In this document: positions 26,111 through 35,378 of the stretch, piece by piece
How positions within the stretch are numbered: position 1 is the first letter of the stretch
Layout of the letters: every line of letters starts with the position of its first letter
NCBI RefSeq assembly: GCF_000007905.1
Contig: NC_004917.1
Coordinates: 1,364,001 to 1,428,000, forward strand
Direction: 5' to 3'
Source of the DNA: Helicobacter hepaticus ATCC 51449
Lineage (GTDB): Bacteria; Campylobacterota; Campylobacteria; Campylobacterales; Helicobacteraceae
DNA: 64,000 nt
Translations under genes and position numbers: made by a program
The notes under the pieces: generated by a model
What the model saw: only the letters and a program-made list of their open reading frames with translations
What the model was told of the DNA's origin: nothing
The model's database searches: none

Positions 26111-29100
26111 CAAGAAAATAATGTCCAAATTTTAGTGCTAGATTTTGGCTCTCAATACACACAGCTTATCGCAAGGCGACTACGTGAATATGGCGTTTAT
26201 ACCGAGATTGTCCCTTACTTTGAAAAGCTAGATTCTATTAAGAGCAAAAATCCTAAGGGCATTATCCTAAGTGGAGGACCTGCAAGCGTGTATGAAAAAG
26301 ACGCTTATAAGCCTGATAGTGCGATTTTCACGCTTGGGATTCCCATTCTTGGCATCTGCTATGGTATGCAGCTCATCGCCCAACATTTTGGCGGACGCGT
26401 TATCAAGGCGGACGCGCAAGAATTTGGCAAGGCGGTGCTAGAGATTATGGAATCTTCTCAAGATTCTAAAGATTCTTCTTGTTTCGCATTTCAAGGTGCT
26501 TCTCAAGGCATACAAGCACCAATGACGCTCTCTTTTGATATTTTTTCTCATCACAAGTTTCCTCAAATGCTCACAGCCCTGCTTGATTTATGGGAAGATT
26601 CTGTGCAAGCAAGCCATATTTTTTTAACTAAGCAACACATTGCAGAGATTAGGCTAGAAGTCAAAGCGGCATTGCAAAGCTCCCAAAACATCATCACTGC
26701 GACAGATAAAAAGGATTTTTTGGGCTTTATCGGTGTGGAAAAGAATAAGATTGAAATGCTTTTTGTCGCATCGAGTGTCTTTAGAAAAGGTATAGGCAAA
26801 GCACTACTCAAAGAGGCGTTGGAGCGATATTTGAAAGACTATCCTTACATTTTAGTAGATTGCAATGAACAAAACACGCAAGGTTTGGCATTTTATAAGT
26901 CTTTGGGCTTTGAAAAAGTAGGAATGAGTGAAAAAGATTCCGCAGGGAGAGACTTCCCCATCGTGCATTTAAAGGTGAGCAAAGCGATATTAAAAAAAGC
27001 ACTTGAAAGAGGAACTAGCGATTCTGTGGCAAATGCTTTTGTGTGCGAGAGCGAGCGCGTCTTTTTGCGCCCTTATACACAGGCAGATTTTGCGGCATTG
27101 CATAAAATTGTGAGTGATAAGGAAACAATGTATGCGTGGGGGCAGGGCTTTAGCAAAAAGCAGAGCCAAGAATGGCTGGATAAGCAATTAGCGCATTATC
27201 AACAATATGGCTTTGGAATCTGGGCGATTATAGAGAAGCAAAGCGGCGCAATTATCGGCAATGCGGGGCTAAATCATACGGAGATAAGTCTAAAGGGCAA
27301 AACTCAAAAAATTGTAGAAATCGGCTATCTTTTGCACCGCGATTTTTGGGGCAAAGGCTATGGAAGCGAAGTGGCTAGAATGTGCGTAAAATATGGCTTT
27401 GAAACTTTGGGATTGGAGGAAGTGTATTGTCTCATCAAAGAGGATAATACCGCTTCAATCAAGGTAGCAAAAAGGCTTGAAATGCAAAAAGTGGGGGAAT
27501 ATCCTAAACCTTATAAGGGCAAAAAAATCAGTCATCTTGTCTTTAGGCTTGAAAAAAAAGTATGGCAAGAATCCAAAAATAACGCCACGCAAGGTTTTAA
27601 ATCTTGCTCACTTTTTAAAGGCATAAAGCAAGATTCTATCGTGTGGATGAGCCACGCGGACAAGGTAGAATCTATCCCGCAAGGATTTAGAGAGCTTGCA
27701 AAGTCTGGAAATACTCATTATTGCGCGATTGCGGATTCTAAACGCAAGATTTATGCCCTGCAGTTTCACCCTGAAGTTGTGCATAGTGAATGTGGTGGGC
27801 AAATGTTGCAAAACTTTGCAGTAGGGATTTGCGGTGCAAATACTTGCTGGAATATGCGTCATTTCGCGCAAAATGAGATTGAAAAATTGCGCCGTATCGT
27901 CTATGGAGGCAAGGCACATTGTGAAAATCCTATGAGTTTTATGCAGATTCAAGAAGCCTTTAAGCACATTGGCAAAGCACAAACCATACAAAGACTTGTT
28001 GAAATCTGGGAGGAAGGTGCAAGGGCTACACACAAAGATTTAAGCGAAAATGAAATTGCGGGTATGAGAGAGGAAATACGGGAGGCTATATTAAAATCTA
28101 AAAATTTACTTATAGCGCAAAAAAATGAAGAATGGTTAGGTTTTATTGAGATAGAAAAAAATGAAATTGCAATGCTTTTTGTCGTTCCAAAAGCCTTTAG
28201 AAAGGGTGTGGGCAAGGCACTGCTCAAAGAGGCATTTATGCGGTATTTAGGTGCATTTGAAGTGATAAAGGTTAATAGTCTTGAGTGGGCTTTAGGATTC
28301 TATCAGGCTTTGGGGTTTGCAAAAACAGGAAAAAAGCCTATCCCTGCGGGGAGTGCTGGTGCATTTTCACCCGAACTTATCCCTCTAAGCATTGCGCGTG
28401 AGAGTTTGCAAAAGTCTTTGGGGCTTGAGGCGCAAGATTCAAATGAGGGTGTGCGTGAAAAGGTGCGTTGCGCTTGGGCTACCGATAAGGACGAGGCGGC
28501 GCGTAAGCTCTATGAGGACTACCACGACACAGAGTGGGGCGAACCACTGCACGAGGATAAAAAGCTCTTTGAACATCTTGTGCTAGAGGGCTTTCAAGCG
28601 GGACTTTCTTGGATTACGATTCTTAAAAAACGCGAGGCTTTTAGGGTGGCATTTGATGACTTTGACCCTCACATTGTAGCCAACTATGATGAGGACAAAA
28701 TCAAAGAGCTAATGCGAAATGAGGGGATTATTAGGAATCGTGCCAAAATAGAAGCAGCGATTATCAATGCTAAGGCATTTATGGCGGTGCAAAGGGAGTT
28801 TGGGAGCTTTGATAAATATATTTGGGGCTTTGTGGGAGGTAAGCCGATTATCAATGCCTTTGAAAGCATTGCGGATTTACCCGCTTCCACGCCGCTATCG
28901 GATAAAATCGCTAAGGATTTGAAAAAGCGCGGGTTTAAGTTTGTCGGCACTACGACTATGTATGCGATGATGCAGAGTATTGGAATGGTGAATGACCATC
29001 TTACCTCGTGCTTTAAGTGCAATTCATCTTTGGGTATGCAATGCGATAAGATTTTGGATTTTTCGCAGGGCACGAACACTAAGTCCGCTAACCTTACAAA

Positions 29101-30235
29101 AAATCCAAAAAACTTACACAGCCACACCGCAAATACTAGAATTGTGGATTCTCAACATACAGAATCTAGCGACATTAAAGGGCAAAGTCATTTAGAATCT
29201 AGTGCAGATTCAGGTTCGGCAGTATCTTTGAGGGATTTTAAGAGTTGTGAAGGTGCGACACGAGGGAGTTACCTTGAGGGTAATGACAGAAGTGGAGTAG
29301 CAAACTCTCTTAAAATCACCAAAGAGACAACGAGTAAAGTGTTGTGTGCGGTGAGTGGTGGGGTAGATAGCTCCGTTGTCGCTGCACTTTTATATCGCGC
29401 CATTGGGGAGAATCTTATTCCAGTGTTTGTTGATACCGGACTTTTGCGCAAAGGCGAGAGAGAGGCAGTGGAGAAAATATTTAAAGAAAATCTCAAAGTG
29501 CCCCTGATTACTGCGGACGCAAGTGAGTTATTTTTAAGCCGCCTTAAGGGTGTGCTTGACCCCGAGATTAAGCGTAAAATTATCGGCGAGACTTTCATTG
29601 AAGTGTTTGAAAAAGAGGCGAAAAAGCATAATACAAAAGGTGAGATAAAGTTCCTCGCGCAAGGCACACTCTACCCTGATGTGATAGAATCTGTGAGTGT
29701 GAAGGGTCCCTCTAAGACGATAAAGTCTCATCATAATGTCGGTGGGTTACCTGAATGGATGAAGTTTGAGCTGATTGAGCCATTACGAGAGCTATTTAAG
29801 GACGAAGTAAGGGCATTAGGGCGAGAGCTTGGAATGCCTGAATCTATGCTAATGCGCCACCCATTCCCCGGACCCGGGCTAGCCATTCGCATTATGGGAG
29901 AGGTGAATAAGGCAGATTTGGATTTGCTGCGTGAGGCGGATTCTATCTTTATAGACGAGCTACACAAACAAAGCTATTATGATAAGGTATGGCAGGCGTT
30001 TTGTGTGCTGCTCAATGTGCGGAGTGTGGGTGTAATGGGCGATAATCGCACTTATGATAATACGATTTGTGTAAGAGCGGTGGAAGCGATTGACGGAATG
30101 ACCGCAACTTTTGCGCATTTGCCTCACGATTTTTTAGAGGGCGTAAGTAATAGAATCATCAACGAAGTAGAGGGCATTAACCGCGTGGTGTATGATATCA
30201 CAAGCAAACCGCCAGGGACGATTGAGTGGGAGTGA
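26108..30235 (+). CDS. guaA: GMP synthase with inserted GNAT and 3-methyladenine DNA glycosylase domains
   Basis: The 1375-residue protein is about 2.7 times the usual GuaA length of about 510. In order: amidotransferase part 1 with Cys84 in [15 protein letters not shown] domain 1 about 145-291; RimJ/RimL-type GNAT domain 2 about 315-484; amidotransferase part 2 with the His/Glu pair in [10 protein letters not shown] near 553; GNAT domain 3 about 604-761, a paralogue of domain 1; a Tag-type 3-methyladenine glycosylase about 785-971 ([31 protein letters not shown]); a Ser/Asn-rich linker; then the ATP pyrophosphatase with VSGGVDSSV near 1083 and the dimerisation domain with [13 protein letters not shown]. 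All GMP synthase catalytic motifs are present, so XMP-to-GMP activity is expected. The ATG at 26108 follows CAAGGATTCTTT; an upstream TTG is less likely. Confidence 0.93.
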   Translation: MQENNVQILVLDFGSQYTQLIARRLREYGVYTEIVPYFEKLDSIKSKNPKGIILSGGPASVYEKDAYKPDSAIFTLGIPILGICYGMQLIAQHFGGRVIKADAQEFGKAVLEIMESSQDSKDSSCFAFQGASQGIQAPMTLSFDIFSHHKFPQMLTALLDLWEDSVQASHIFLTKQHIAEIRLEVKAALQSSQNIITATDKKDFLGFIGVEKNKIEMLFVASSVFRKGIGKALLKEALERYLKDYPYILVDCNEQNTQGLAFYKSLGFEKVGMSEKDSAGRDFPIVHLKVSKAILKKALERGTSDSVANAFVCESERVFLRPYTQADFAALHKIVSDKETMYAWGQGFSKKQSQEWLDKQLAHYQQYGFGIWAIIEKQSGAIIGNAGLNHTEISLKGKTQKIVEIGYLLHRDFWGKGYGSEVARMCVKYGFETLGLEEVYCLIKEDNTASIKVAKRLEMQKVGEYPKPYKGKKISHLVFRLEKKVWQESKNNATQGFKSCSLFKGIKQDSIVWMSHADKVESIPQGFRELAKSGNTHYCAIADSKRKIYALQFHPEVVHSECGGQMLQNFAVGICGANTCWNMRHFAQNEIEKLRRIVYGGKAHCENPMSFMQIQEAFKHIGKAQTIQRLVEIWEEGARATHKDLSENEIAGMREEIREAILKSKNLLIAQKNEEWLGFIEIEKNEIAMLFVVPKAFRKGVGKALLKEAFMRYLGAFEVIKVNSLEWALGFYQALGFAKTGKKPIPAGSAGAFSPELIPLSIARESLQKSLGLEAQDSNEGVREKVRCAWATDKDEAARKLYEDYHDTEWGEPLHEDKKLFEHLVLEGFQAGLSWITILKKREAFRVAFDDFDPHIVANYDEDKIKELMRNEGIIRNRAKIEAAIINAKAFMAVQREFGSFDKYIWGFVGGKPIINAFESIADLPASTPLSDKIAKDLKKRGFKFVGTTTMYAMMQSIGMVNDHLTSCFKCNSSLGMQCDKILDFSQGTNTKSANLTKNPKNLHSHTANTRIVDSQHTESSDIKGQSHLESSADSGSAVSLRDFKSCEGATRGSYLEGNDRSGVANSLKITKETTSKVLCAVSGGVDSSVVAALLYRAIGENLIPVFVDTGLLRKGEREAVEKIFKENLKVPLITADASELFLSRLKGVLDPEIKRKIIGETFIEVFEKEAKKHNTKGEIKFLAQGTLYPDVIESVSVKGPSKTIKSHHNVGGLPEWMKFELIEPLRELFKDEVRALGRELGMPESMLMRHPFPGPGLAIRIMGEVNKADLDLLREADSIFIDELHKQSYYDKVWQAFCVLLNVRSVGVMGDNRTYDNTICVRAVEAIDGMTATFAHLPHDFLEGVSNRIINEVEGINRVVYDITSKPPGTIEWE

Positions 30236-30246
30236 GGGGAAGTGTT

Positions 30247-30510
30247 ATGAATTATTTTTTAGTTCAAACCATAGAACTTGCAAATCAAAAGGATTATTTT
30301 GAGAGTAGCTTTTTAGAGTATATCCTATAAGTCCAGACAATATAAGAGAAATAGATTCTATCAAATGGAATAGGTTTGAAAAAGCCTTTAGTGTCAATGA
30401 GCAAGAAAAAATTATAGAATCCTTACTTGATTTTGATTTGTTTCTTATTAAAGATTTTTATATTGCTTATCTAAGGCGCGACAAGAGTGCAATCAAAAGA
30501 AACGAATCGC
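30247..30510 (+). pseudogene. Degraded gene of unknown family after guaA
   Basis: A short frame from ATG 30247 (MNYFLVQTIELANQKDY, 27 residues) stops at 30330. Protein-like sequence continues in a shifted frame to 30527 with WNRFEKAF and IKDFYIAYLRRDKSAIKRN. I do not recognise the family. The two parts look like the start of one gene that has lost its frame and its 3' end. Confidence 0.45.
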
Positions 30511-30813
30511 CAAATAGGACCGCTTGATGATAAGGTGGGACACTATGTCAAAATCTTATGTGATGAGATTTTTGGAAGGGAGCATTTTATCAATGATATT
30601 ACGCGCATTAAATGTAATCCTAAAAACTTTAAACGCAAAGCCTATGGGAATGTCAAAGATAGAATCTTATTTTATGTAAAAAGCAATCAATATGTTTGGA
30701 ATGAAGTTTATGAGGAAATCACAAAAAATGATTTACATAAACGATTTAAAAAGCAAGATAAAAAAGCTTTTATACGATTATACCGCTTCACTCACCCACT
30801 GCTAAATAAGTGA
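30511..30813 (+). pseudogene. Fragment of a type III restriction DNA methyltransferase (Mod)
   Basis: The frame reads LDDKVGHYVKILCDEIFG, INDITRIKCNPKNFKRKAYG, VKDRILFYVKSN and WNEVYEEIT, which is the middle of a beta-class adenine methyltransferase of the Mod type. The region with the DPPY and SAM motifs is absent. Near 30761 a run of six A marks another frame change, after which the expected YTIIPLHSP sequence is present in a different frame. It is non-functional and forms the left neighbour of the CDT operon. Confidence 0.7.
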
Positions 30814-31179
30814 TTATCCGTTTAGAACAAATGAGCGCAAATAGTTAAGGAGCAATTAAAAAAAGATTAAAAATGATAAATTTTTAATAAAAATAAAAAT
30901 TTTTGCATTATTAATCATTTTAATATATGATATAAATACATTTGAATAAAGCAGTTTTGCCAAATATAAATATATCAGGCTCTTTATGAAAATAAATAGC
31001 AAAATTAAAGTATTTAGCTCTATCTTATAGAATAAATTAAATAAACTTTTTTATTTAATTTTAATATATAAATTTAGATTCTTATTTACATTAATGTTTA
31101 AAATGTTTAAGTATTTAACTTTTGGTTATAGACTGCTATTGAGTGTATTTAATCAATTTATTTTACAAAGGATATAACA
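30814..31179. other. AT-rich intergenic region upstream of cdtA
   Basis: This 366-bp stretch is very A/T-rich and holds no frame longer than about 15 codons with a ribosome site. It must contain the CDT promoter, but several TATAAT-like strings compete and I cannot choose one. The strong ribosome site AAAGGATATAACA precedes the cdtA ATG. There is no tRNA, insertion sequence or clear dyad. Confidence 0.5.
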
Positions 31180-31875
31180 ATGAGACTTTTATTTTTTCTC
31201 TTAATAACTCTTTTGTTTGCAGCGTGTTCTTCAACACCAAAGGTTCATCAGCCTAAGCATTCGTCTAAGACTGAAAAAGATTTGGGTATAGGATTAAGTC
31301 CAACGCCTCCACCTAATGAACGAATACCAGGTGAAAAATCAAGAGCAATGTTGATGGAAATGGAAGGGCGTGAAATTCCTGTTAGGATTCCTGATGCAAA
31401 TGCATCAAAAATAGATAAAAATGTTTCTAATCCTATATCAATTATGTCTTCATCGGGAGGTCTTTTAACACTTTGGGCGCTTAAGCCAAGAAATTGGGTA
31501 TGGGGATATACGCCTATTGATAGTTTTGAGTTTGGCAGAGCAAAATTTTGGCGTATTATAAGTTTTTCAAATGGGCAAGTGATAATTAAAAATATGCAAG
31601 AAGGTACTTGTCTTCAGGCTTACGGAAATGGTGTGATTCACGATATATGCGATAGTAAAAATCAAGCACAATTATGGAATCTCAACTTTTTTGACAATCA
31701 AGCCATACAAATTCAAAGTGTGAGTGCAAAAACTTGTTTGCAAACACCAACTGTGCGAACAACGACATACTATAGTATTTATTTAACAAAATGTGCGACG
31801 AGTTCTAACCTTGACCAACAATGGTATATTACCCCTGTGGCACTAGAACCAGAGCCTATTTTTTTCATTAAATAA
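31180..31875 (+). CDS. cdtA: Cytolethal distending toxin subunit A (lectin-like lipoprotein)
   Basis: The 231-residue protein begins with a lipoprotein signal ending in LFAAC at residues 12-16, so it is probably anchored in the outer membrane before release. The central and C-terminal parts form a ricin-B-type lectin fold with MQEGTCLQAYGNGVIHDIC near residue 140, a QLWNL segment, KTCLQTP near 185 and DQQWYITPV near 220. With CdtC it binds host membrane receptors and delivers CdtB. The genes cdtA-cdtB-cdtC follow in order with gaps of 19 and 9 bp, so they form one transcription unit. Confidence 0.95.
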   Translation: MRLLFFLLITLLFAACSSTPKVHQPKHSSKTEKDLGIGLSPTPPPNERIPGEKSRAMLMEMEGREIPVRIPDANASKIDKNVSNPISIMSSSGGLLTLWALKPRNWVWGYTPIDSFEFGRAKFWRIISFSNGQVIIKNMQEGTCLQAYGNGVIHDICDSKNQAQLWNLNFFDNQAIQIQSVSAKTCLQTPTVRTTTYYSIYLTKCATSSNLDQQWYITPVALEPEPIFFIK

Positions 31876-31894
31876 TCAATATTAAGGAGTAAAA

Positions 31895-32716
31895 ATGAGA
31901 ATACTATTATGCTTTTTAATGAGTTTTACCTTTGCTTTAGCCAATCTTGAAGATTATAGAGTAAGCACTTGGAATCTACAAGGTTCTTCAGCAAATACTG
32001 AGAGTAAATGGAATATAAGTGTGAGACAACTCATCACAGGAGATAATCCTGCTAATATTCTTATGGTGCAAGAGGCTGGCGCTATACCTGCTTCAGCGAG
32101 AAGAACAGGTAGAATGGTTCAGCCCGGTGGTACACCTGTAGAGGAGTTTACGTGGGAACTTGGAACTTATTCTAGACCAAATACAGTTTATATCTATTAT
32201 GCTCCTCTAGATGTGGGAGCAAGAAGGGTGAATCTCGCCATAGTTTCTGATAGAAGAGCTGATGAAGTTCTTGTAGTGCATCAAAATGTTGTTGCTACAG
32301 AGGCATCGCGTCCAGCTATTGGTATTCGTATCGGCAATGATGTGTTTTTTAATATTCACGCTTTAGCAAGTGGAGGTGGTGATGCACCTGCTTTAGTTAC
32401 AGCTGTGCACGATAATTTTATTAATATGCCACAAATAAATTGGCTTATCGCTGGAGATTTTAATCGCGATCCAGCGCTCTTGCAATCAGGGCTAGATACA
32501 AGAATCGCTAATCATATCCGTATTACTGCTCCAAACTCTGCTACACATTTTAGCTCTAGAGGAACAAATAGAACACTTGATTATGCGGTAGTAGGTAGAT
32601 CAAGCCCTTCTCGTTCCACTATAGTATTGCCGCAAATTGCAGCAATACTTATGGCAGCAAATATACGCGCACACCTCTCATCTGACCATTCACCTGTGCA
32701 TTTTGGACGATTTTAG
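31895..32716 (+). CDS. cdtB: Cytolethal distending toxin subunit B (DNase I-like genotoxin)
   Basis: The 273-residue protein has a cleavable signal peptide (MRILLCFLMSFTFALA) and the DNase I/phosphatase fold. Visible active-site elements are STWNLQG near residue 28, MVQEAGA near 64, FNIHALASGGG with the catalytic His near 155, IAGDFNRDP near 190 and SSDHSPVHF at the C-terminus with the second His. All are intact, so the toxin should be active. CdtB enters host nuclei, breaks DNA and arrests cells in G2/M. It is the best-conserved gene of the operon and a standard marker of genotoxic Helicobacter. Confidence 0.98.
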   Translation: MRILLCFLMSFTFALANLEDYRVSTWNLQGSSANTESKWNISVRQLITGDNPANILMVQEAGAIPASARRTGRMVQPGGTPVEEFTWELGTYSRPNTVYIYYAPLDVGARRVNLAIVSDRRADEVLVVHQNVVATEASRPAIGIRIGNDVFFNIHALASGGGDAPALVTAVHDNFINMPQINWLIAGDFNRDPALLQSGLDTRIANHIRITAPNSATHFSSRGTNRTLDYAVVGRSSPSRSTIVLPQIAAILMAANIRAHLSSDHSPVHFGRF

Positions 32717-32725
32717 GAGGCATCA

Positions 32726-33277
32726 ATGAAAAAATTTACTTTATTATTCATTTTAATCTCAAGCTTTGTATATGGAGGTGGTCCTGAAGATTTACCAGAT
32801 TTTACTGCACCATTTTCTCTAAGAAGCCTTGCAACAGGAGATTTGCTTGCTCCAGATTATAGAAAACCAAATTGGAATCTCAAGCAAGTTGATCTTGATG
32901 AGCAGATCCGCAAAAGTGATCCTTTTGATAAGTTTAATTTAGGGGCTATGCAATTTGTTAATGCAGATGATCCAAAGTCGTGCCTAGGGATTGATGAAAG
33001 CGGATTTTTTGCGCTTAAAAATTGTGAAGAGGATTTAAAAAGTAAAAATTTTGAAACCGTATTTACAATTATTCCTACAACAAGTTCTGCGGTGCAAATT
33101 CGTTCTTTTGTTTTGGATAAAACAGAATGTATTTCGGTGTTTTTTAACCCTCGCTTACCTTCAGGAAGGGGCATTGGCATTACTCCTTGTAGTGTAGATA
33201 AAATATTAACCATAAATTTGTATAAACTTATGCTCATTCTCCCTCCTTTAGTTGAGGCAAAAACTATTAATCCTTAA
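32726..33277 (+). CDS. cdtC: Cytolethal distending toxin subunit C
   Basis: The 183-residue protein has a signal peptide (MKKFTLLFILISSFVYG) and a diverged ricin-type lectin fold, with FSLRSLATGDLLAP near residue 30, SCLGIDESGFFALKNC near 85 and a paired Cys segment near 135-152. It partners CdtA in receptor binding. The third operon gene starts 9 bp after the cdtB stop with the ribosome site AGGAGG. The end of the frame lies directly against an oxidoreductase fragment in another frame. Confidence 0.93.
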   Translation: MKKFTLLFILISSFVYGGGPEDLPDFTAPFSLRSLATGDLLAPDYRKPNWNLKQVDLDEQIRKSDPFDKFNLGAMQFVNADDPKSCLGIDESGFFALKNCEEDLKSKNFETVFTIIPTTSSAVQIRSFVLDKTECISVFFNPRLPSGRGIGITPCSVDKILTINLYKLMLILPPLVEAKTINP

Positions 33278-33521
33278 AAGTTTGCATAAAAGAAAGCTTG
33301 AGTTTGTGCGCAAAAGCAATCTCGATTGGCTCTATGTCAGCCCCGCAGCACTTTTTTATGAAGGTAAATCGCAAAATTATGAGTTAATAGGCGAGGAATT
33401 TAAAGTCAATGCAAAAGGTGAAAGTAGAGTGTCTTATAGCACTTATGCGACTGCACTTATCAAACTGCTTTCTAGTGGAGAGATTAAAATGTGCCAAAGA
33501 ATAAGCCTCATTGAATTATAG
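33278..33521 (+). pseudogene. C-terminal fragment of an NAD(P)H-binding oxidoreductase
   Basis: Directly after cdtC a frame encodes KLEFVRKSNLDWLYVSPAAL, then IGEEFKVNAKGESRVSYSTY. This is the C-terminal part of a YwnB-like NAD(P)-binding protein of the atypical SDR group. The Rossmann N-terminus is missing, and the only upstream start lies inside cdtC. It appears to be the right border remnant left when the CDT operon arrived. Confidence 0.65.
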
Positions 33522-33567
33522 ATTCTAAATGATATAATGGCACAGATTTTATGCAAAAGGAAATAGA

Positions 33568-34116
33568 ATGAAAGAGACTTTATTGCTTCAGGCGCAATAC
33601 AATCAACTTGCCAATGAAAATATGTTTGCGACTTTTAAGAAATGCTCAAAGGAAGAGTTGTATAAGGATTGTGGGTTGTATTTTGGGAGTGTGATGCAAA
33701 CAGCAGAGCATATTCTTTGCGAAGATATAGAGCTTGTTTTGGGGAGGTTTAGTGCCTTTGCTTCCAAACCATTAGAGGGTGTGGAGGAGATTTTGCAAAC
33801 TCTTAACCTAGAAGAGGGTAAGTTACAAAGTGCGATTTATGAGGGTATGCACAGGCTAAAAAGCGCATTCTATGAGGATATGGGTGCATTTGAAGCGTTG
33901 CGTGCCAAAGTGGATAGCAAAATCATAGAATTAATAGAATCTATAGAGGATTTCAAAAGTATTGAAACATTTGCCTTTCCGGGTGTAGAGTTTAAAAAAT
34001 CTCGTGGATTTTTTATCCTCGCACTTTTAAACCACGCCACACATCATCGCGGACAAATTGCCGCTGCGCTAGATATACGCAAAATTGAAAATGACTTTAA
34101 TGGAATGTTTGGGTAG
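33568..34116 (+). CDS. DinB-like four-helix metalloprotein
   Basis: The 182-residue protein has the DinB/YfiT layout with three metal-ligand His positions: VMQTAEHILCED near residue 45 and LNHATHHRGQIAAALDI near 158. The family includes stress-induced proteins and bacillithiol- or mycothiol-type transferases; the substrate here is unknown. A candidate TATAAT lies at 33533-33538, just before the gene. Its last 90 bp have a second, decayed copy at 53381-53469 beside the cas9 remnant. Confidence 0.8.
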   Translation: MKETLLLQAQYNQLANENMFATFKKCSKEELYKDCGLYFGSVMQTAEHILCEDIELVLGRFSAFASKPLEGVEEILQTLNLEEGKLQSAIYEGMHRLKSAFYEDMGAFEALRAKVDSKIIELIESIEDFKSIETFAFPGVEFKKSRGFFILALLNHATHHRGQIAAALDIRKIENDFNGMFG

Positions 34117-34247
34117 ATAAAGATAAGTTTCTTAAACTTTTTTCAAACCATTAAATATACAAGTGTTGTGCGGGGCAGTGCAAGAGAGATATAGCTTTTA
34201 TGCTATAATGCCACAAATTTAAGATTCTTAAAACGGAGGGATAAGCA

Positions 34248-34322
34248 ATGATATGGGATTGTGGCTATGGGTTTTTCTCGTGGTTTCTTTTAGTCTATAT
34301 TTTTGCTACCTCCTCGCTTTAA
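34248..34322 (+). CDS. Possible 24-residue membrane peptide
   Basis: An ATG preceded by GGAGGGATAAGCA opens a 24-codon frame that is mostly hydrophobic (GFFSWFLLVYIFATSSL). A TATAAT at 34204-34209 would serve as promoter. It lies in the 323-bp gap between the dinB-like gene and the SMR genes, where nothing else is visible. It could be a leader peptide or small membrane protein, or chance. No homologue is known to me. Confidence 0.3.
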   Translation: MIWDCGYGFFSWFLLVYIFATSSL

Positions 34323-34439
34323 CCCCTATTTCTTTTGTTTAATCATTTCACATAAATTCTAATCACATTTATGGGCTTTGGCTTTTTAAACCCATAAAAT
34401 GTATAAAATAAAACATATAAAATAAAACAAAGGAAACAA

Positions 34440-34871
34440 ATGAAAAATATCAAACTTACCCACAATCTCGCGTGGGGATTGGTGCTTTTTGGTGGCATTG
34501 TAGAATGCTTTTGGGCGAGTGGGTTAAAATATTCCGATAATCTCTTTTTTTACACACTCACAGGAATTGGGATTCTCATATCCTTTGTAAGTATGATTCT
34601 AGCGATAAAAGTCTTAGAGATTGGTATTGCTTATAGCGTGTTTGTGGGGATTGGCACAGCGGGCATTACACTTGCTGAAATCCTTATCTTTGGTGAGCCT
34701 TTCTCACCTCTTAAAATCCTCTTTATCGCGACCTTACTTCTTGGCGTGGTGGGGCTAAAGCTTTCAGCAGATAAGACAGAGGAATCTCAAGGAGAAAAAC
34801 TTGCAGAAACGCTCTCACACGATTTGGGAATTGATGAAATCGTGCAAGATTCTATCAAGGAGGCAAAATGA
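34440..34871 (+). CDS. SMR family transporter subunit 1
   Basis: The 143-residue protein has four membrane spans and the small multidrug resistance signature: GLVLFGGIVECFWASGLKYS with the membrane Glu near residue 22, and AYSVFVGIGTAGITLAE near 67. The GLKY and GIGT sequences point to the SugE/Gdx branch, which exports guanidinium or quaternary ammonium ions. A polar 30-residue C-terminal tail is longer than usual. It overlaps the next SMR gene by 4 bp, so the two probably form a heterodimer. Confidence 0.85.
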   Translation: MKNIKLTHNLAWGLVLFGGIVECFWASGLKYSDNLFFYTLTGIGILISFVSMILAIKVLEIGIAYSVFVGIGTAGITLAEILIFGEPFSPLKILFIATLLLGVVGLKLSADKTEESQGEKLAETLSHDLGIDEIVQDSIKEAK

Positions 34872-35182
34872 GTTGGGTGTATCTCATAATGGCTGGTTGT
34901 ATGGAAATCATAGGCGTAATTACGATGAAAAAATACTCCCTAAGTGGGCGAAAAATCTTTTTGCTTGGGCTTTTGGTGCAGTTTATGCTAAGCTTTGCTC
35001 TGCTATCAATGGCTATGCAGGGCATTGCGATGGCGACAGCCTATGCGATATGGACAGGCATTGGCGCAGCTGGAGGCGTGCTTGTGGGCGTGGTGTTTTT
35101 TAAAGAAAGTAAAAGTGCAAAAAAACTCTTTTTCATCGCACTTATTATTATCTCTGTCGTGGGATTAAAGGCACTATCATAA
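34868..35182 (+). CDS. SMR family transporter subunit 2
   Basis: The 104-residue protein has four membrane spans and the conserved Glu13 in IMAGCMEIIGVITMKK, followed by ATAYAIWTGIGAAGGVLVG. Its length is typical for EmrE-type proteins. Overlap with the preceding paralogue suggests an obligate pair in the inner membrane. I saw no guanidine riboswitch upstream of the pair. Confidence 0.87.
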   Translation: MSWVYLIMAGCMEIIGVITMKKYSLSGRKIFLLGLLVQFMLSFALLSMAMQGIAMATAYAIWTGIGAAGGVLVGVVFFKESKSAKKLFFIALIIISVVGLKALS

Positions 35183-35314
35183 ATTTTAGTTAGCTTGGAA
35201 TCTTTAGCTTCGCTTGGGGCTAAAGAGCTACGAGGTTTATATTTACTTGGCTTTTAGCTAGATTAGTAGCGCAAGATTTGCTTCATAATTTTAATATATT
35301 TTTTCTCCAACCCC

Positions 35315-35345
35315 TTGACAAACACCAAGTATCAGGCTTTATAAT
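35315..35345 (+). promoter_or_regulatory. MerR-type promoter, copy 1 (MFS transporter)
   Basis: TTGACA (35315-35320) and TATAAT (35340-35345) are separated by 19 bp holding AACACCAAGTATC. The long spacer with a central dyad is the hallmark of promoters activated by MerR proteins. Confidence 0.8.
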
Positions 35346-35378
35346 GTCAATTTTATTATTTCAAACAAAGGAATCTAA

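Noticed and set aside
26108..30235. Inteins as explanation for the long guaA
   Set aside because: No splicing motifs (Cys/Ser at the junction, block B TxxH, terminal His-Asn) are visible, and the inserts read as GNAT and Tag enzymes.
33252..33277. Start of the oxidoreductase fragment inside cdtC
   Set aside because: The upstream codons overlap the end of cdtC, have no ribosome site and do not resemble the oxidoreductase family; only the part after cdtC does.
34117..34439. Guanidine riboswitch before the SMR pair
   Set aside because: I could not find the conserved ykkC or mini-ykkC ACGR hairpins in this stretch.
35202..35225. Hairpin CTTTAGC/GCTAAAG after the SMR genes as a terminator
   Set aside because: The stem is present but no T run follows, so it cannot be called a terminator with confidence.
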